Of a stretch of 64,000 bases of DNA, positions 36,844-45,392 are shown piece after piece. Below the pieces are notes generated by a model. It was not told the DNA's origin. It did no database searches and was given only the letters and a program-made list of their open reading frames with translations. Source of the DNA: Terrirubrum flagellatum (GTDB lineage: Bacteria; Pseudomonadota; Alphaproteobacteria; Rhizobiales; Beijerinckiaceae). The stretch lies in contig NZ_CP091851.1 of assembly GCF_022059845.1 (NCBI RefSeq), forward strand, positions 744,001 through 808,000. Direction: 5' to 3'. Made by a program: the position numbers and the translations under genes. Within the stretch, counting starts at the first letter, position 1. Each line of letters opens with the position of its first letter.

Positions 36844-39210
36844 ATGAGCGCGACAGGAATCGGCGCGAGGGTTGTGCGCAAGGAAGATCAGCGATTCGTC
36901 ACCGGCAAGGGACGCTATGTCGACGACATCAATCGTCCGGGACAGGCTCACGCCGTTTTCGTGCGCTCGCCGCACGCCCACGGCAATATCAAGAAGATCG
37001 ACGCGTCAGCCGCGCTGAAAAAGCCCGGCGTGCTCGCGGTCTACACCGGCGCCGACATCGCGGCCGACAAGATCGGCGGTCTGATCTGCGGCTGGATGAT
37101 TCATTCCAAGGACGGTTCGCCGATGAAGGCCGGCGCGCATCCGGCGCTGGCGCAGGGCAAGGTTCGCTATGTCGGCGATCATGTCGCTGTGGTCATCGCC
37201 GAGACCTATGCGCAGGCGAAGGATGGCGCCGAGGCCGTCAATGTCGACTATGACGTGCTGCCGGCGCTGGTCGACATGAACGACGCCCTGAAGAAGGGCG
37301 CGACCGCCATCCATGGCGAGGCGCCTGAGAACACCGTCTACAACTGGCATCTCGGCGACAAGGCGGCGACTGACGCGGCTTTCGCGAAAGCGAAGCATGT
37401 CACCAAGATCGATCTCGCCAACAACAGGCTGGTGCCGAACGCGATGGAGCCGCGCGCCGCGATCGGCGAATATGATGATGGCGACAACGCGTTCACGCTC
37501 TACACCACGAGCCAGAATCCGCATGTGGCGCGGCTCGTTCTGTCAGCTTTCATCGGCATTGCGCCGGAGAACAAGCTGCGGGTGGTCGCGCCTGACGTCG
37601 GCGGCGGCTTCGGCTCGAAGATCTTCATCTACGCCGAAGAGACCGTTTGCGTGTGGGCGGCGAAGAAGGTTGGCCGCCCGGTGAAATGGACAGCGGATCG
37701 CACCGAGGAGTTCCTCGCTGTCGCCCATGGCCGCGACCATATCACCCATGCGGAGATGGCGGTTGACGGCGACGGCAGGATCCTCGGCGTGCGCGTGTCG
37801 ACGAAGGCCAATCTTGGCGCCTATCTCTCGACCTTCGCGTCGAGCGTGCCGACCTATCTCTACGCGCCGCTGCTCTCGGGGCAGTACGATATCGCGAACA
37901 TCTATTGCGAAGTTGACGCGATCTATACCAACACCGCGCCCGTCGACGCCTATCGCGGCGCCGGACGGCCGGAAGCGACCTATGTGGTCGAGCGTCTGGT
38001 GGAGGTGACGGCGCGACAGCTCAACATGGACCCGGCGAAATTCCGCAACATCAACTTCGTCCGGAAATTCCCGCACCAGACGCCTGTCATCATGGCTTAT
38101 GACGCAGGCAACTATCCGCTCGCGCTGAAGAAGGCGATGGACCTTCACGACGTGAAGAATTTCGCCAAGCGTCGGCGCGATTCAGAGCGCGTCGGCAAAC
38201 TGCGCGGTCTTGGCTATTCCGCCTATATCGAAGCCTGCGGCATCGCGCCGTCGGCGGCGGTGGGATCGCTCGGCGCCGGCGTCGGTCTGTGGGAATCGGC
38301 TGAAGTGCGCGTCAATCCGATCGGCACCGTCGAGGTGCTGACGGGCTCGCATCAGCACGGGCAGGGCCATGAGACGACCTTTGCGCAGGTGGTGTCAGAT
38401 CGTCTCGGCATTCCACTTGAGAACGTTTCGATCGTGCATGGCGACACCGACAAGGTGCAGATGGGCATGGGCACCTATGGCTCGCGCTCCGGCGCCGTCG
38501 GCATCTCGGCGATCGTGAAGGCGATCGACAAGGTGGTCGCCAAGGGCAAGAAGGTGGCGTCCTATGTGCTCGAAGCATCTGAGAACGACATCGAGTTCAG
38601 GGACGGCCAGTTCCAGGTGCGCGGCACCGACAAGAAGGCGGGCTTCGGCGACATCGCGCTGCAGGCCTATATCGCGCACAAGTTCAACGGGCAGGAGCTG
38701 GAGCCGGGTCTGAAGGAGGGGGCGTTCTACGATCCCACCAACTTCACCTTCCCCGCGGGCGTCCATATCTGCGAGATCGAGGTCGATCCGACGACGGGCG
38801 CGTCCGAGATCAAGAAATGGACGGCGGTCGACGATTTCGGAAATGTCGTCAATCCGATGATCGTCGAGGGCCAGGTGCATGGCGGCATCGCGCAGGGCGT
38901 CGGACAGGCGCTCACAGAATGCGCGGTCTACGACAAGAGCGGTCAACTGCTGACGGCGAGCTACATGGATTACTGCATGCCGCGCGCGGACGATCTGCCG
39001 TCCTTTGACATCGGCATGATCACGACGCCGGCGCCGTCCAATCCGCTTGGATTGAAGGGCTGCGGCGAGGCGGGCGCGATCGCGGCGCCGCCGGCGGTGA
39101 TCAATGCGATCACCGATGCGCTGGGTCATGAGGATCTGGCGATGCCGGCGACGCCGCAGGCTGTCTGGCGCGCCTGCCAGAAGCGGCCGACGAAGCTCGC
39201 CGCGGAATGA
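36844..39210 (+). CDS. coxL: Molybdenum hydroxylase large subunit, form II CoxL type
   Basis: The 788-residue catalytic subunit binds molybdopterin cytosine dinucleotide. It opens with TGIGARVVRKEDQRFVTGKG and shows GGGFGSKIF, GSHQHGQGHETTFAQV and GLKGCGEAGAIAAPPAV. The diagnostic active-site loop is AYRGAGR (residues 369-375), the form II motif; true form I CO dehydrogenases have AYxCSFR with the Cys that binds copper, absent here. So CO oxidation is possible but unproven, and another aldehyde or heterocycle may be the substrate. Confidence 0.92.
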   Translation: MSATGIGARVVRKEDQRFVTGKGRYVDDINRPGQAHAVFVRSPHAHGNIKKIDASAALKKPGVLAVYTGADIAADKIGGLICGWMIHSKDGSPMKAGAHPALAQGKVRYVGDHVAVVIAETYAQAKDGAEAVNVDYDVLPALVDMNDALKKGATAIHGEAPENTVYNWHLGDKAATDAAFAKAKHVTKIDLANNRLVPNAMEPRAAIGEYDDGDNAFTLYTTSQNPHVARLVLSAFIGIAPENKLRVVAPDVGGGFGSKIFIYAEETVCVWAAKKVGRPVKWTADRTEEFLAVAHGRDHITHAEMAVDGDGRILGVRVSTKANLGAYLSTFASSVPTYLYAPLLSGQYDIANIYCEVDAIYTNTAPVDAYRGAGRPEATYVVERLVEVTARQLNMDPAKFRNINFVRKFPHQTPVIMAYDAGNYPLALKKAMDLHDVKNFAKRRRDSERVGKLRGLGYSAYIEACGIAPSAAVGSLGAGVGLWESAEVRVNPIGTVEVLTGSHQHGQGHETTFAQVVSDRLGIPLENVSIVHGDTDKVQMGMGTYGSRSGAVGISAIVKAIDKVVAKGKKVASYVLEASENDIEFRDGQFQVRGTDKKAGFGDIALQAYIAHKFNGQELEPGLKEGAFYDPTNFTFPAGVHICEIEVDPTTGASEIKKWTAVDDFGNVVNPMIVEGQVHGGIAQGVGQALTECAVYDKSGQLLTASYMDYCMPRADDLPSFDIGMITTPAPSNPLGLKGCGEAGAIAAPPAVINAITDALGHEDLAMPATPQAVWRACQKRPTKLAAE

Positions 39211-39292
39211 AGTTTGGGAATGAATCTCGCGCGGCGATTTCCGCCGCGCATCGGACACAACGCGCCTGACGGCGCATATTGAGGACCCTGCG

Positions 39293-40099
39293 ATGTATGA
39301 TTTCGCCTACACAAAAGCGACGTCGGTCCGGCAGGCCGCGAACCTCCTGACCAGCAAGGAGGATGCGAAGCTGCTCGCCGGCGGCCACACGCTCCTGCCG
39401 ACCATGAAGCAGCGGCTTGCTTCGCCCGCCAACATCATCGATCTCGGCGGCGTCGAGGAGCTGAAGGGAATCGAGGAGAAGGGACGCTCCGTCGTCATCG
39501 GCGCCATGACTAAGCATGGCGAAGTGGCGACCTCGTCGGTGATCAAGGAGGCGATTCCCGGTCTCGCGGCGCTCGCCGGCTATATCGGCGACCCCGCCGT
39601 GCGCAATCGCGGCACCATTGGCGGCTCGGTTGCGAACAATGATCCGGCGGCTGATTATCCGGCAGCGTGCCTTGCGCTCGACGCCACGATCATCACCAAC
39701 AAGCGCAAGATCGCGGCCGATGATTTTTTCACCGGCCTGTTCGAGACGGCCCTCGAAGAGGGCGAGATCATCACCAAGGTTTCATTTCCGATCCCGGCGC
39801 GCATGGGCTACGCGAAATTCGCCAATCCGGCGTCGCGCTATGCGCTGGTCGGCGTCTGCGTGGCGAAGAAGGGCTCCGAGGTTCGCGTCGCCGTGACGGG
39901 GGCGGGATCGAGCGGAGTCTTCCGCTGGAAGGAAGCGGAGGCCGCGCTCGCGAAATTCAATCCTGCCTCGCTCGACGGGCTCAAGATGAGCGCGAAGAAT
40001 CTCAACTCCGACATTCACGCTGACGCAGAATATCGCGCTCATTTGATTGGCGTGATGGCGAAACGCGCGACGGCGAAGGCGCTCGGCAAGCGTCTTTGA
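39293..40099 (+). CDS. coxM: Molybdenum hydroxylase medium subunit, FAD (CoxM type)
   Basis: The 268-residue flavoprotein subunit has the FAD motifs AGGHTLLPTMKQRL (near residue 31) and TIGGSVANNDPAADYPA (near 108), with the usual C-terminal CO_deh_flav_C domain. It takes electrons from CoxS. It follows coxL after 82 bases and completes the SLM trio. A palindromic repeat lies directly downstream. Confidence 0.92.
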   Translation: MYDFAYTKATSVRQAANLLTSKEDAKLLAGGHTLLPTMKQRLASPANIIDLGGVEELKGIEEKGRSVVIGAMTKHGEVATSSVIKEAIPGLAALAGYIGDPAVRNRGTIGGSVANNDPAADYPAACLALDATIITNKRKIAADDFFTGLFETALEEGEIITKVSFPIPARMGYAKFANPASRYALVGVCVAKKGSEVRVAVTGAGSSGVFRWKEAEAALAKFNPASLDGLKMSAKNLNSDIHADAEYRAHLIGVMAKRATAKALGKRL

Positions 40100-40125
40100 T
40101 AGCGCGCTTTTCGCTAACGGTTTCC

Positions 40126-40203
40126 GTCATGGCCGGGCTTGTCCCGGCCATCCAAGTCTTAATTTGATGAGACGTGGATGCGCGGAACAAGTCCGCGCAT
40201 GAC
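40126..40203. repeat. Double-hairpin intergenic repeat (rhizobial type)
   Basis: Two hairpins, ATGGCCGGG-N5-CCCGGCCAT (40129-40151) and ATGCGCGGA-N5-TCCGCGCAT (40178-40200), are framed by GTCATG and CATGAC, so the whole unit can also fold as one structure. This pattern recurs in many rhizobial genomes. It sits between the convergent coxM and SnoaL-like genes and may serve both as transcript end. Confidence 0.75.
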
Positions 40204-40239
40204 GATCTGGAGATATTTGCGAGCAAGCCGCTGGCGGCG

Positions 40240-40602
40240 TCACTCCTGCCCGTACAAAAACCGCTCCTCGGCGATCTTGCCATTCTTCACTGTGTAGAGC
40301 CCGACTTCGTCCATCTTCATGCGCTTGCCGTCCTGTCTGGACGTGATGTCATATTTGAAGCGCACGACGAACTGATCGCCATTCACGTAGGGGCCTTCGG
40401 CTTCAGCGCTGTGAACCTCATGGTTCGCGATCCACCATTCGCCTTTCTTCTTGACCTCTTCCTTGCCACGGACGACCGCCATCGGGCCGTCCATGGCCTC
40501 GTAGCTCACGATATCGTCGGCATTGTAGCGGGCGGCCGCGCCTACATCGTCATGCTTCTTCAGAAGCGCAACGAAATCTTTGGCGAGTTCCTGCGTTTGC
40601 AT
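40240..40602 (-). CDS. SnoaL/NTF2-like protein
   Basis: The 120-residue protein has the NTF2-fold pattern (DFVALLKKHDDVGAAARYNADD, FVVRFKYDITSRQDGKRMKM, ENG-like end VKNGKIAEERFLYG). Such folds serve as small isomerases, hydrolases or binding proteins; no catalytic assignment can be made. ATG at 40602 has AGGAGA upstream. It lies inside the molybdenum hydroxylase region on the opposite strand. Confidence 0.72.
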   Translation of the reverse strand: MQTQELAKDFVALLKKHDDVGAAARYNADDIVSYEAMDGPMAVVRGKEEVKKKGEWWIANHEVHSAEAEGPYVNGDQFVVRFKYDITSRQDGKRMKMDEVGLYTVKNGKIAEERFLYGQE

Positions 40603-40764
40603 AATGCTCTCCTTCAAAGTGATCAGCGCAGAGCACTTTAGCGAGCGTTGCTCCCGACCATGTCAGCATCGTGACGTTTAGCCAACCTGATGCGGCTTTG
40701 ATTGTTCCAATCGCGGCTACTGCTGACTCGCTGACGACAGGAGTCTGAGTAAAACCGGCGTTTC

Positions 40765-41280
40765 TCAACTCACGCCGGGCGCGTCGCAGCGCGACGGACC
40801 TTCGCGCGTGTAGCGGCCGATATAGAGTGGAATCGAGCGTCGCGAGAGCGGATGCATTCCGGGCTCCGACGCCGTGAAGCTGAACGACGCCTCGCGCCAT
40901 GTCGCGTGGACAGGCGCGTCTTTCCCGCGCCAGTTCAGGATGCCGGGGAAGTTTTGCCAGGCTTCTCCGTTCGGCGTTTTTCCCTGCCATTGCGGATTGA
41001 CGGCGAGTTTGAGCACGACCGTTCCGCACGCGCCGTCCGCGCTGACCGTCACGCCGCAATAGCCGCCGGCGCAGGCGACGATGTCGATCGTCCCGATCGT
41101 CTGCATGCCCTTGCGGACGGCGGCCTGTTCGGCTTCGCGCCAGCGGCCGACGATGGAGGAACTGGTCTGCGCCTCGGCCGACATATTGCCGCCCATCATC
41201 AGGGCGACCATCGCTGACATAAGGGGGATCGCAGGCGAATGCACAGCGAGGCGCGCGCGCGTGAAGGCGGGACGATTCAT
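40765..41280 (-). CDS. DUF2147-like secreted protein
   Basis: The 171-residue protein has an N-terminal signal region (MSAMVALMMGGNMSAEAQ) and a DUF2147-like mature part starting SIVGRWREAEQAAVRKGMQ. Cysteines in VACAGGYCGVTVSADGACG may pair. Function is unknown. ATG at 41280 lies inside the opposing gene start, giving a 42-base head-to-head overlap with the DUF2306-like gene. Confidence 0.6.
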   Translation of the reverse strand: MNRPAFTRARLAVHSPAIPLMSAMVALMMGGNMSAEAQTSSSIVGRWREAEQAAVRKGMQTIGTIDIVACAGGYCGVTVSADGACGTVVLKLAVNPQWQGKTPNGEAWQNFPGILNWRGKDAPVHATWREASFSFTASEPGMHPLSRRSIPLYIGRYTREGPSRCDAPGVS

Positions 41281-41946
41281 GATCGGTCTCGTCGGTCTGC
41301 GCCCCATCCCGGTCTATTCGCCATCTTTCTTTGGTTGATTTGTGGCGGGTTCGCCGTCGCGACGGCCTTCGCGGCGCTGGGCGAAACACTGGGTTTGATC
41401 GACCTGCCGGAGGCGCTCGAACTGCTCGATCGCCGGCTGCCAGGCCTGTTCCGCATCCATATGGCTTCAGGCGCGCTTGCTCTCGCGCTTGTTCCGATCG
41501 CGCTTGCGACCGGAGGGCGGTTCGCGATTCATCGTCCTGTGGCGCGCGCCGCGGCGCTGTGCGTGCTCGTCGCGGGCGCCACGTCCCTGCCATCCGCCTT
41601 GATGAGCGCCGCGCCCTTGGCAGTCCGGATGGGGCTGCTGGCGCAGGGGCTGGTCTGGCTTGCGCTGCTTGGCGTGGGATTCGCGGCGATCCGCCGGGCT
41701 GAGAGAGTGCGTCACCGGCGCGTCATGCTCATGCTGGCCGCGGTGACTTCAGGCGCGGTCGTCCTGCGCCTGCTCCTGTTTGCGGCGTCCTATGCGACGA
41801 TTGATTTCGACCTCGCCTATGGCTTCGCCGCGTGGTTTGCGTGGCTCGGACCGCTCGCGATCGCTTTCACCGCGACGCGCGCGCAGCGCGGCATTGCAAG
41901 GGCTGCGCGGCCCGTTGCTTTGACAGGCGCGCGCCTCACCCGCTAA
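41239..41946 (+). CDS. DUF2306-like membrane protein
   Basis: The 235-residue protein has six to seven hydrophobic segments, with LFRIHMASGALALALVPIAL and HRPVARAAALCVLVAG typical of the DUF2306 family of small integral membrane proteins. No function is known. The first 25 residues are polar and rich in Arg, and overlap the DUF2147-like gene; the real start may be a TTG at 41335, which begins the first helix. Convergence and overlap make the start uncertain. Confidence 0.55.
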   Translation: MHSEARAREGGTIHDRSRRSAPHPGLFAIFLWLICGGFAVATAFAALGETLGLIDLPEALELLDRRLPGLFRIHMASGALALALVPIALATGGRFAIHRPVARAAALCVLVAGATSLPSALMSAAPLAVRMGLLAQGLVWLALLGVGFAAIRRAERVRHRRVMLMLAAVTSGAVVLRLLLFAASYATIDFDLAYGFAAWFAWLGPLAIAFTATRAQRGIARAARPVALTGARLTR

Positions 41947-42010
41947 CACTCGCGAACGTTGGCCCGCTCGCGGCCGCTGCTTCCTATTCAGCCTGGAGAC
42001 GTCGCGCCCC

Positions 42011-42394
42011 ATGCAGCTTGCAAGGTTCAATGCGCCCGACGCGCCGGCTCCGGCGGGCGGCTATGCGCAGGCGGTGCGCGTCGATGGCGCATCGCGGCTC
42101 CTCTTCATCAGCGGCCAGATTCCGGTCGGCGCCGATAGCGAAGTCCCTGAAACGTTCCAGGCGCAGGCCGCGCTCGCCTGGAAAAATGTCGAGGCGCAGC
42201 TTCGCGCCGCCGGCATGAGTTTCGACAATCTCGTCAAGGTGACGATTTTCCTCTCGGATCGGAAATACGCGATGGCCAATCGCGAGGCGCGCAAGGCGGC
42301 GCTCGGCGATCGCGCCTTTGCGATGACAGTGGTGATCGCCGGCATTTTCGATCAGGCCTGGCTGCTCGAAATCGAAGCCGTCGCCGCGGCGTGA
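42011..42394 (+). CDS. RidA-family enamine/imine deaminase
   Basis: The 127-residue protein matches RidA/YjgF: ARFNAPDAPAPAGGYAQAV, LLFISGQIPVGAD, WKNVEAQLRAAGMSFDNLVKVTIFL and RAFAMTVVIAGIFDQAWLLEIEA. RidA hydrolyses reactive 2-aminoacrylate-type enamines; family members near catabolic genes can act on pathway imines. The Arg that binds the carboxylate in classical RidA is not at its usual place, so it may belong to another subgroup. The stop overlaps a possible GTG start of coxD. Confidence 0.78.
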   Translation: MQLARFNAPDAPAPAGGYAQAVRVDGASRLLFISGQIPVGADSEVPETFQAQAALAWKNVEAQLRAAGMSFDNLVKVTIFLSDRKYAMANREARKAALGDRAFAMTVVIAGIFDQAWLLEIEAVAAA

Positions 42395-42417
42395 TCGCGC
42401 AGGATTTTTCAAAAGCG

Positions 42418-43332
42418 ATGTCAGTGTCAAAGCAACCTGCCTCCATCGACGCAACGCTCGATCTCCTGACGAAGGGCTCCTATGTCGCGGATCGCTCGCT
42501 CGCGACGGTGCTGTTTCTTGCGCTGAAGATGGGTCGGCCGCTGTTCCTCGAAGGCGAGGCTGGCGTCGGCAAAACCGAGATCGCAAAGGTTCTTGCTTCG
42601 ACGTTAGGCCGCAAGCTCATCCGCCTGCAATGCTATGAAGGGCTCGATGCGGCGGCCGCTCTCTATGAGTGGAACTACGCGGGACAGATGATGGCGATCC
42701 GGCTCGCGGAAGCGGCTGGCGACAGGAATCGCGCGACGATCGAGAGCGACGTGTTCTCCGAGCGCTTTCTCGTGAAGCGGCCTTTGCTGCAAGCGCTGGA
42801 GCCCGACGTCGCGGGGCCGCCGGTGCTGCTGATCGACGAGCTTGATCGCACTGATGAAGCGTTCGAGGCGTTCCTGCTCGAAATCCTGTCCGACTTTCAG
42901 GCGACGATTCCTGAACTCGGCGTCGTGAAGGCGGAGAAGCCGCCTATTGTCATCGTCACATCGAACCGCACGCGCGAGGTGCATGACGCGCTGAAGCGCC
43001 GCTGCCTCTATCACTGGGTCGGCTATCCCACGGCGGAGCGCGAGATCGAGATCGTCAAGGCGAAGGCGCCTGACGTCAGCGGAAAGCTGTCGCGGCAGAT
43101 CGTGCGCTTCGTCCAGGCGATCCGGAAGGAAGAGCTGTTCAAGCCGCCGGGCGTTGCGGAGACGCTGGATTGGGCGACCGCTCTCGTTGAGCTCGACGCC
43201 GTCGCGCTCGATCCGCAACTCGTTGGCGACACGCTTGGCGTGCTGCTCAAATATCAGGACGACATCGCGAAGATTCAGGGATCGAAAGTCCAGGCGATCC
43301 TTGATGAGATCAAGGCCGAGGCGCGGCGTTAG
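42418..43332 (+). CDS. coxD: CoxD-like MoxR-family AAA+ ATPase
   Basis: The 304-residue AAA+ ATPase has Walker A GEAGVGKT (residues 46-53), Walker B VLLIDELDR and the sensor region VTSNRTREVHDALKRRC. In Oligotropha CoxD is needed to build the copper-sulfur-molybdenum centre with CoxE and CoxF. The nearest coxE is 2.9 kb downstream, after an insertion. ATG at 42418 is preferred to GTG at 42391. Confidence 0.88.
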   Translation: MSVSKQPASIDATLDLLTKGSYVADRSLATVLFLALKMGRPLFLEGEAGVGKTEIAKVLASTLGRKLIRLQCYEGLDAAAALYEWNYAGQMMAIRLAEAAGDRNRATIESDVFSERFLVKRPLLQALEPDVAGPPVLLIDELDRTDEAFEAFLLEILSDFQATIPELGVVKAEKPPIVIVTSNRTREVHDALKRRCLYHWVGYPTAEREIEIVKAKAPDVSGKLSRQIVRFVQAIRKEELFKPPGVAETLDWATALVELDAVALDPQLVGDTLGVLLKYQDDIAKIQGSKVQAILDEIKAEARR

Positions 43333-43373
43333 CCGAAACGGGCGCGCCGATCGGCGACGCGCTCAAAGCGGGC

Positions 43374-44483
43374 TCAATTGAACGCCGCCCTGAATTTTGC
43401 TTCGAGCTCGACCTTCTCGCGGCTCAGCCGCTGGACGTCTTCGGACGCCTTCACTTCCAGAAGCGTCTTCTCATACCAGAGAAGCTCCTGTTTGAAGGCT
43501 GAATAAAGATCGACCTCATCCTTTGAAAGCCCGACCTCCACGGAGTTCACGGATCGCGAGATATAGTATGTCACCGTCGACGTGATGCGCTGCGTCTCGT
43601 CGGGATTGGCGCCAAACGGCTTGCTGATGTCCTGATCGCTGATCGCGACGGCTCCCAGCCGAAACTGATGTGACGTTACTTGCTGAGGGTCAGGCAACCC
43701 CATCACAACCATCCATTCCTCTGTCTCAAAATTCTCGATCGTGACGTTGACGAACGCTTTTCTGCCCGTCGATTGGATTTCGACGATCTCCGCCGTCATC
43801 TTCGCGACCTGCTCCTCGACCTTTTTCGATATGTCCTTCAGGGTGGCATCATCGATCAGCTTCTGAACGAACCAGCCAACGATCGCGAGCGCGACCGCCG
43901 CGCCGACTGTTCTCGCCGTTCCCTTGAATGTCGCCTTGAGGCCAGGACCGATCTTGCCGGAGAAGCGAAGCCGCCCGCCCGGCTGCGCCGGAATCGGCGC
44001 TCCCCCGACCGGAACTCTTGTCGTCTTGATCGTCTCGGCGATCGTAGAGGGAACTCCTCCCTTGTGCAGGACGCACATCTGCGTGCCGCCGAGCCGGAAC
44101 TCGGGTCCGACGACTGCGTCGAAGCTCTCAATTTTCAGACCGGTCTTTCTCAGGAAGCTTTTGAAAAACGAATTATACTGCTGGGATGAAGGGAAGCTTC
44201 GCAGGAACTGCTCGGTGGTCATCCCATTCGGCAGCTTCTCGCGCATCATATTGATCCATTCGGGGTGCTTGTTCAGATCGAGCACCCGCAGGTTCTGCAT
44301 TTCGAGCGAGACTTGATAAACGCGCTGATCGCCGGGAACGGGCGCGCGCTCCCGCGCATATTGTTTCGCGACATCAAGACTGTCGGTATAATAAACGCCG
44401 TCGTCGAAGTCGTGTGTGACGCCGCCCGCCGCGGCGGGAGCAACATTGACGCCTTCGCCGCGGAACCAGACTGTGGGCGCCAT
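43374..44483 (-). CDS. ADP-ribosyltransferase-like N-terminal domain fused to membrane segment
   Basis: The 369-residue protein belongs to no family I recognise with certainty. The N-terminal part (1-142) has a spacing of motifs like ART toxins: VWFRGEG (Arg8), DFDDGVYYTDSLDVAKQYA (26-43), VYQVSLEMQNLRVLDL, and SFDAVVGPEFRLGGTQMCVL (120-139), as in DUF3990-like folds. A Pro-rich linker and a single hydrophobic segment (about 192-208) follow, then a charged C-terminal domain (210-369) with coiled-coil-like stretches. There is no signal peptide. It stands alone on the minus strand, divergent from the Ala-rich gene, in the middle of the cox accessory genes. Confidence 0.55.
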   Translation of the reverse strand: MAPTVWFRGEGVNVAPAAAGGVTHDFDDGVYYTDSLDVAKQYARERAPVPGDQRVYQVSLEMQNLRVLDLNKHPEWINMMREKLPNGMTTEQFLRSFPSSQQYNSFFKSFLRKTGLKIESFDAVVGPEFRLGGTQMCVLHKGGVPSTIAETIKTTRVPVGGAPIPAQPGGRLRFSGKIGPGLKATFKGTARTVGAAVALAIVGWFVQKLIDDATLKDISKKVEEQVAKMTAEIVEIQSTGRKAFVNVTIENFETEEWMVVMGLPDPQQVTSHQFRLGAVAISDQDISKPFGANPDETQRITSTVTYYISRSVNSVEVGLSKDEVDLYSAFKQELLWYEKTLLEVKASEDVQRLSREKVELEAKFRAAFN

Positions 44484-44709
44484 GGCTTGCCCTCACCAAT
44501 CCAGAAAAAATAAACTGGGCGATAATTCCCCAAGCGATAAATTCTAATCGGAATTTGTCAACGATGCTTGACATGGAACTGTTGAATTGAAGCTTGCCTT
44601 GTCGGCGCGGCTAAGCGCGAAACAATCGCGCAACAGGCGAAACCCTTTATTTCTTGCGGCTTTTTCCAATCGGGCGCATGGTTTTCCCATCCAGTGATGG
44701 GAGCCTCCC

Positions 44710-45303
44710 ATGATCCAGGACCCGAATCTTCCCGCCGGCGCGTTGCCGCCGGAAGACCCGGCGCAGGCTGCGCCGCAGCGAAAACCGTCGTCAGGATCGA
44801 GCTATAACGACGTCGATCTCGCAGGCGACGTGATCGATGTCGCAGCGTCGGGCGTCATCGGCGGGACGATCAATCTGGTCGGGCGCGGCCTTTCGGCTTT
44901 GGCCGGCGGCATCGCCGGCGCGGCGACTTCAGTCGTCAACAGCGCCAGCGCGGCGGCGAGCGAGACGGTCTCCATGGTCGGCGGCGCGGTCGACACGGCC
45001 GGAAGCGCCGTCGTTTCGGTGACTGATGGCGTCAGCAGCCTTGTGGGCGGTGCGACCCAGGGCGCCGCGGAAGGCGTGGCGTCTGCAGCGGCGGAAGAGA
45101 CGCTGAGCGCCGCGGGGTCAGTCGCCATGGATGCGGCCGGATCGGTCGCCAGCGGCGCGGTCGAAGCTGCGGGCGCTGTTGCAAGCTCGGCGGCGGGTGA
45201 GACCGTCGCGGCGGTGGCTGGCGGCGCGGTTGAAGCTGCGGGAGAAGTCGCCGGCGCGGTCGTCGAAGGCGTATTCGGCGTATTGGGATCGTTGTTCGAC
45301 TAA
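44710..45303 (+). CDS. Ala/Val/Gly/Ser-rich repetitive protein
   Basis: The 197-residue protein is low-complexity: after a polar N-terminus (IQDPNLPAGALPPEDPAQ, then a Ser/Lys stretch) about 150 residues are almost only Ala, Val, Gly, Ser and Glu in repeating units such as AAGSVAMDAAGSVASGAVEAAGAV. It has no clear signal peptide or domain. A long amphipathic or coiled structure is likely. ATG at 44710 with GGGAGCC upstream. It is divergent from the ART-like gene and shares its 226-base promoter region, which is noticeably AT-richer than its surroundings. Confidence 0.6.
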   Translation: MIQDPNLPAGALPPEDPAQAAPQRKPSSGSSYNDVDLAGDVIDVAASGVIGGTINLVGRGLSALAGGIAGAATSVVNSASAAASETVSMVGGAVDTAGSAVVSVTDGVSSLVGGATQGAAEGVASAAAEETLSAAGSVAMDAAGSVASGAVEAAGAVASSAAGETVAAVAGGAVEAAGEVAGAVVEGVFGVLGSLFD

Positions 45304-45392
45304 CATGCTTCGGCGCGGAGCGGACTCGCGCAACGCGTTCTTGTCAGCTCGTGGGATCGTCTCTACCTCTTTTCGCGAAAGAGGGGCGCGCC

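Noticed and set aside
44568-44573. TTGACA as -35 box of the Ala-rich gene
   Set aside because: No acceptable -10 element is found 15-19 bases downstream.
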